Below, piece after piece: positions 13,661 to 14,523 of a DNA stretch of 14,523 nt. The notes under the pieces were generated by a model that saw nothing but the letters and a program-made list of their open reading frames with translations, had not been told where the DNA came from and did no database searches. Position numbers and translations under genes: made by a program. The stretch covers positions 1 through 14,523 of the forward strand of contig NCCR01000102.1 in NCBI GenBank assembly GCA_002279765.1, given 5' to 3'. The stretch is from Verrucomicrobia bacterium 12-59-8 (lineage in GTDB: Bacteria; Verrucomicrobiota; Verrucomicrobiae; Verrucomicrobiales; Verrucomicrobiaceae). How positions within the stretch are numbered: the first letter of the stretch is position 1; each line of letters begins with the position of its first letter.

Positions 13661-14368
13661 TCATACGGTGGTTTCTGGTGTTGATGGCAGCACGGTCAGG
13701 CAAACCCGCGCACTGCCTCCCGGACCTGCCCCCATGACCTGCATGCGGGAGCCCAGCAGTGCGCATCTGGCTTCGATGAGGGCCAGTTCCGATCCGGCCC
13801 CAGCCTCCTTCCAGATGCTGTCACCACCGTCATGGTCAATGGTGATCTCCAGCTTTTCAGCGGAAGCGCGGCAGGTGACCTCCACCCACGAAGTGTTGGC
13901 AAATCGAACGCAGTGTTTCAGCAGTGACTGAATGATGCGAAACAGATTGAGCCGGCTGGCGAGGTCAAAGTCCGGCTCATCACCACTGATATGGAGCACC
14001 AGCGATCCAGCGAAACCCTCGCCAATGTTCCGCACCAGTTGCTGCAGCGCCACATTCAGCCCGAAGGCTTTCAGGACCGGTGGGAACTGCTTTTCCGTCA
14101 TGTCGCGCACCAGTTGCAGGGTTTTCCTCAGCGTGGCGTCCAGGCTGCCCAGCAACCGGCCAACGCTGGCGGCGTCTCCCCCGTGGGCGAGTTCATGCCG
14201 CATCATTTCACCCAGGGATGTGCAGGCCACCAGGCCGCCGGCCATGTCTTTGTGCAGCAGATTGGCGAGATCGACTCGTTGCGCATCCTCCTCTTTCACC
14301 AGACACCGCAGAGCCTGCAGCAGCATGGCTGCTGAGTTTCTTTCCAGGTCCGGGGAGGTCGGTTGCAT
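13661..14368 (-). CDS. Soluble NarX-type kinase-like protein with degenerate ATPase
   Basis: This 235-residue protein has no membrane segment or sensor domain. Residues about 28-95 look like the HisKA_3 dimerisation domain of NarL-partner kinases, with a phospho-acceptor His39 in Leu-Leu-His-Lys-Asp-Met-Ala-Gly-Gly-Leu. The C-terminal part aligns with a HATPase domain, but key residues are changed: the N-box Asn is His152, the Glu four residues before it is Ser148, and the Asp-x-Gly-x-Gly motif has become His179-Asp-Gly-Gly-Asp183. ATP binding is therefore doubtful. It could be a histidine phosphotransferase like Caulobacter ChpT, which has this same layout, passing phosphate between a kinase and the response regulator encoded next. 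Placement directly before the regulator supports a pair. No Shine-Dalgarno site precedes the ATG. Confidence 0.75.
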   Translation of the reverse strand: MQPTSPDLERNSAAMLLQALRCLVKEEDAQRVDLANLLHKDMAGGLVACTSLGEMMRHELAHGGDAASVGRLLGSLDATLRKTLQLVRDMTEKQFPPVLKAFGLNVALQQLVRNIGEGFAGSLVLHISGDEPDFDLASRLNLFRIIQSLLKHCVRFANTSWVEVTCRASAEKLEITIDHDGGDSIWKEAGAGSELALIEARCALLGSRMQVMGAGPGGSARVCLTVLPSTPETTV

Positions 14369-14523
14369 AGGGGCTAAATAAATTTATTCCGTGATCTGAT
14401 GCATTTAGGAGAACCACATTCCGCGACGCTTAGCACCTAAATATTGATTTAATATTTAGATTCCACCTAAAGCTAGTGGCGAGCGCTTATTTTATAATTT
14501 GTCGGAATGGGTCTGACTTATTG
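14369..14523 (-). promoter_or_regulatory. AT-rich upstream region with dyads
   Basis: The 155 nt before the kinase-like gene are markedly AT-rich. They hold a perfect 9-bp inverted repeat with a 5-nt loop (CTAAATATT 14437-14445, AATATTTAG 14451-14459), a perfect 12-bp palindrome AATAAATTTATT (14377-14388) 8 nt before the ATG, and a direct repeat CACCTAAA (14435-14442 and 14464-14471). No gene is visible. It is probably the promoter/operator region of the kinase-regulator-FadL unit. Confidence 0.45.

Noticed and set aside
1..14523. CRISPR array, tRNA or rRNA genes, prophage
   Set aside because: No regularly spaced repeats, cloverleaf-like segments, rRNA signatures or phage genes were seen.

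Overview
This is high-GC bacterial DNA. A PEP-CTERM sorting tail, a secreted DUF1080 (3-keto-disaccharide hydrolase-type) protein, few Shine-Dalgarno sites and many two-component proteins suggest a Verrucomicrobiota member (Prosthecobacter/Verrucomicrobium-like). This is inference from gene content; there is no marker gene in the window.

Left part (1-2891, + strand): the 3' end of a PEP-CTERM protein; a ROK-family sugar kinase lacking all three zinc-site cysteines; then a two-gene unit with an ATGA overlap, made of a small exported protein and an exported papain/C39-like cysteine peptidase. The small protein seems to share a domain with the peptidase's N-terminal region. It also has a promoter-like sequence so close to its ATG that the message may be leaderless.

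Mobile island (2893-4101): an exactly 1000-bp IS630-family element with 25-bp inverted ends, flanked by TA within a reconstructed CTAG target. Its transposase is split by a -1 frame change at an A7 run. The IS lies in the middle of an older ~207-bp imperfect inverted repeat (MITE-like) that starts right after the peptidase stop codon.

Middle (4169-6021, - strand): a lower-GC membrane-anchored protein of unknown function and the DUF1080 protein with an extra C-terminal helical domain.

Right part (6172-14368, all - strand): six signalling genes transcribed right to left. First come a soluble, degenerate NarX-type kinase-like protein, a NarL-type response regulator and a FadL-family outer-membrane channel. 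After a 154-nt regulatory gap follow a SAM-dependent methyltransferase of the 3-hydroxypalmitate methyl ester (PhcB) type, a six-TM kinase with kinase-receiver-kinase layout (PhcS-like), and a receiver protein whose output is a histidine-kinase-like domain (PhcR-like). The last three are tightly coupled (8-nt overlap, then 14-nt gap) and end at a strong intrinsic terminator. The order and the odd kinase-like output domain match the Ralstonia phcBSR quorum-sensing operon. The window therefore probably holds a fatty-acid-methyl-ester quorum-sensing locus in a distant phylum, expanded with a FadL channel, a second kinase module and pseudokinases. This is the most interesting content of the window.
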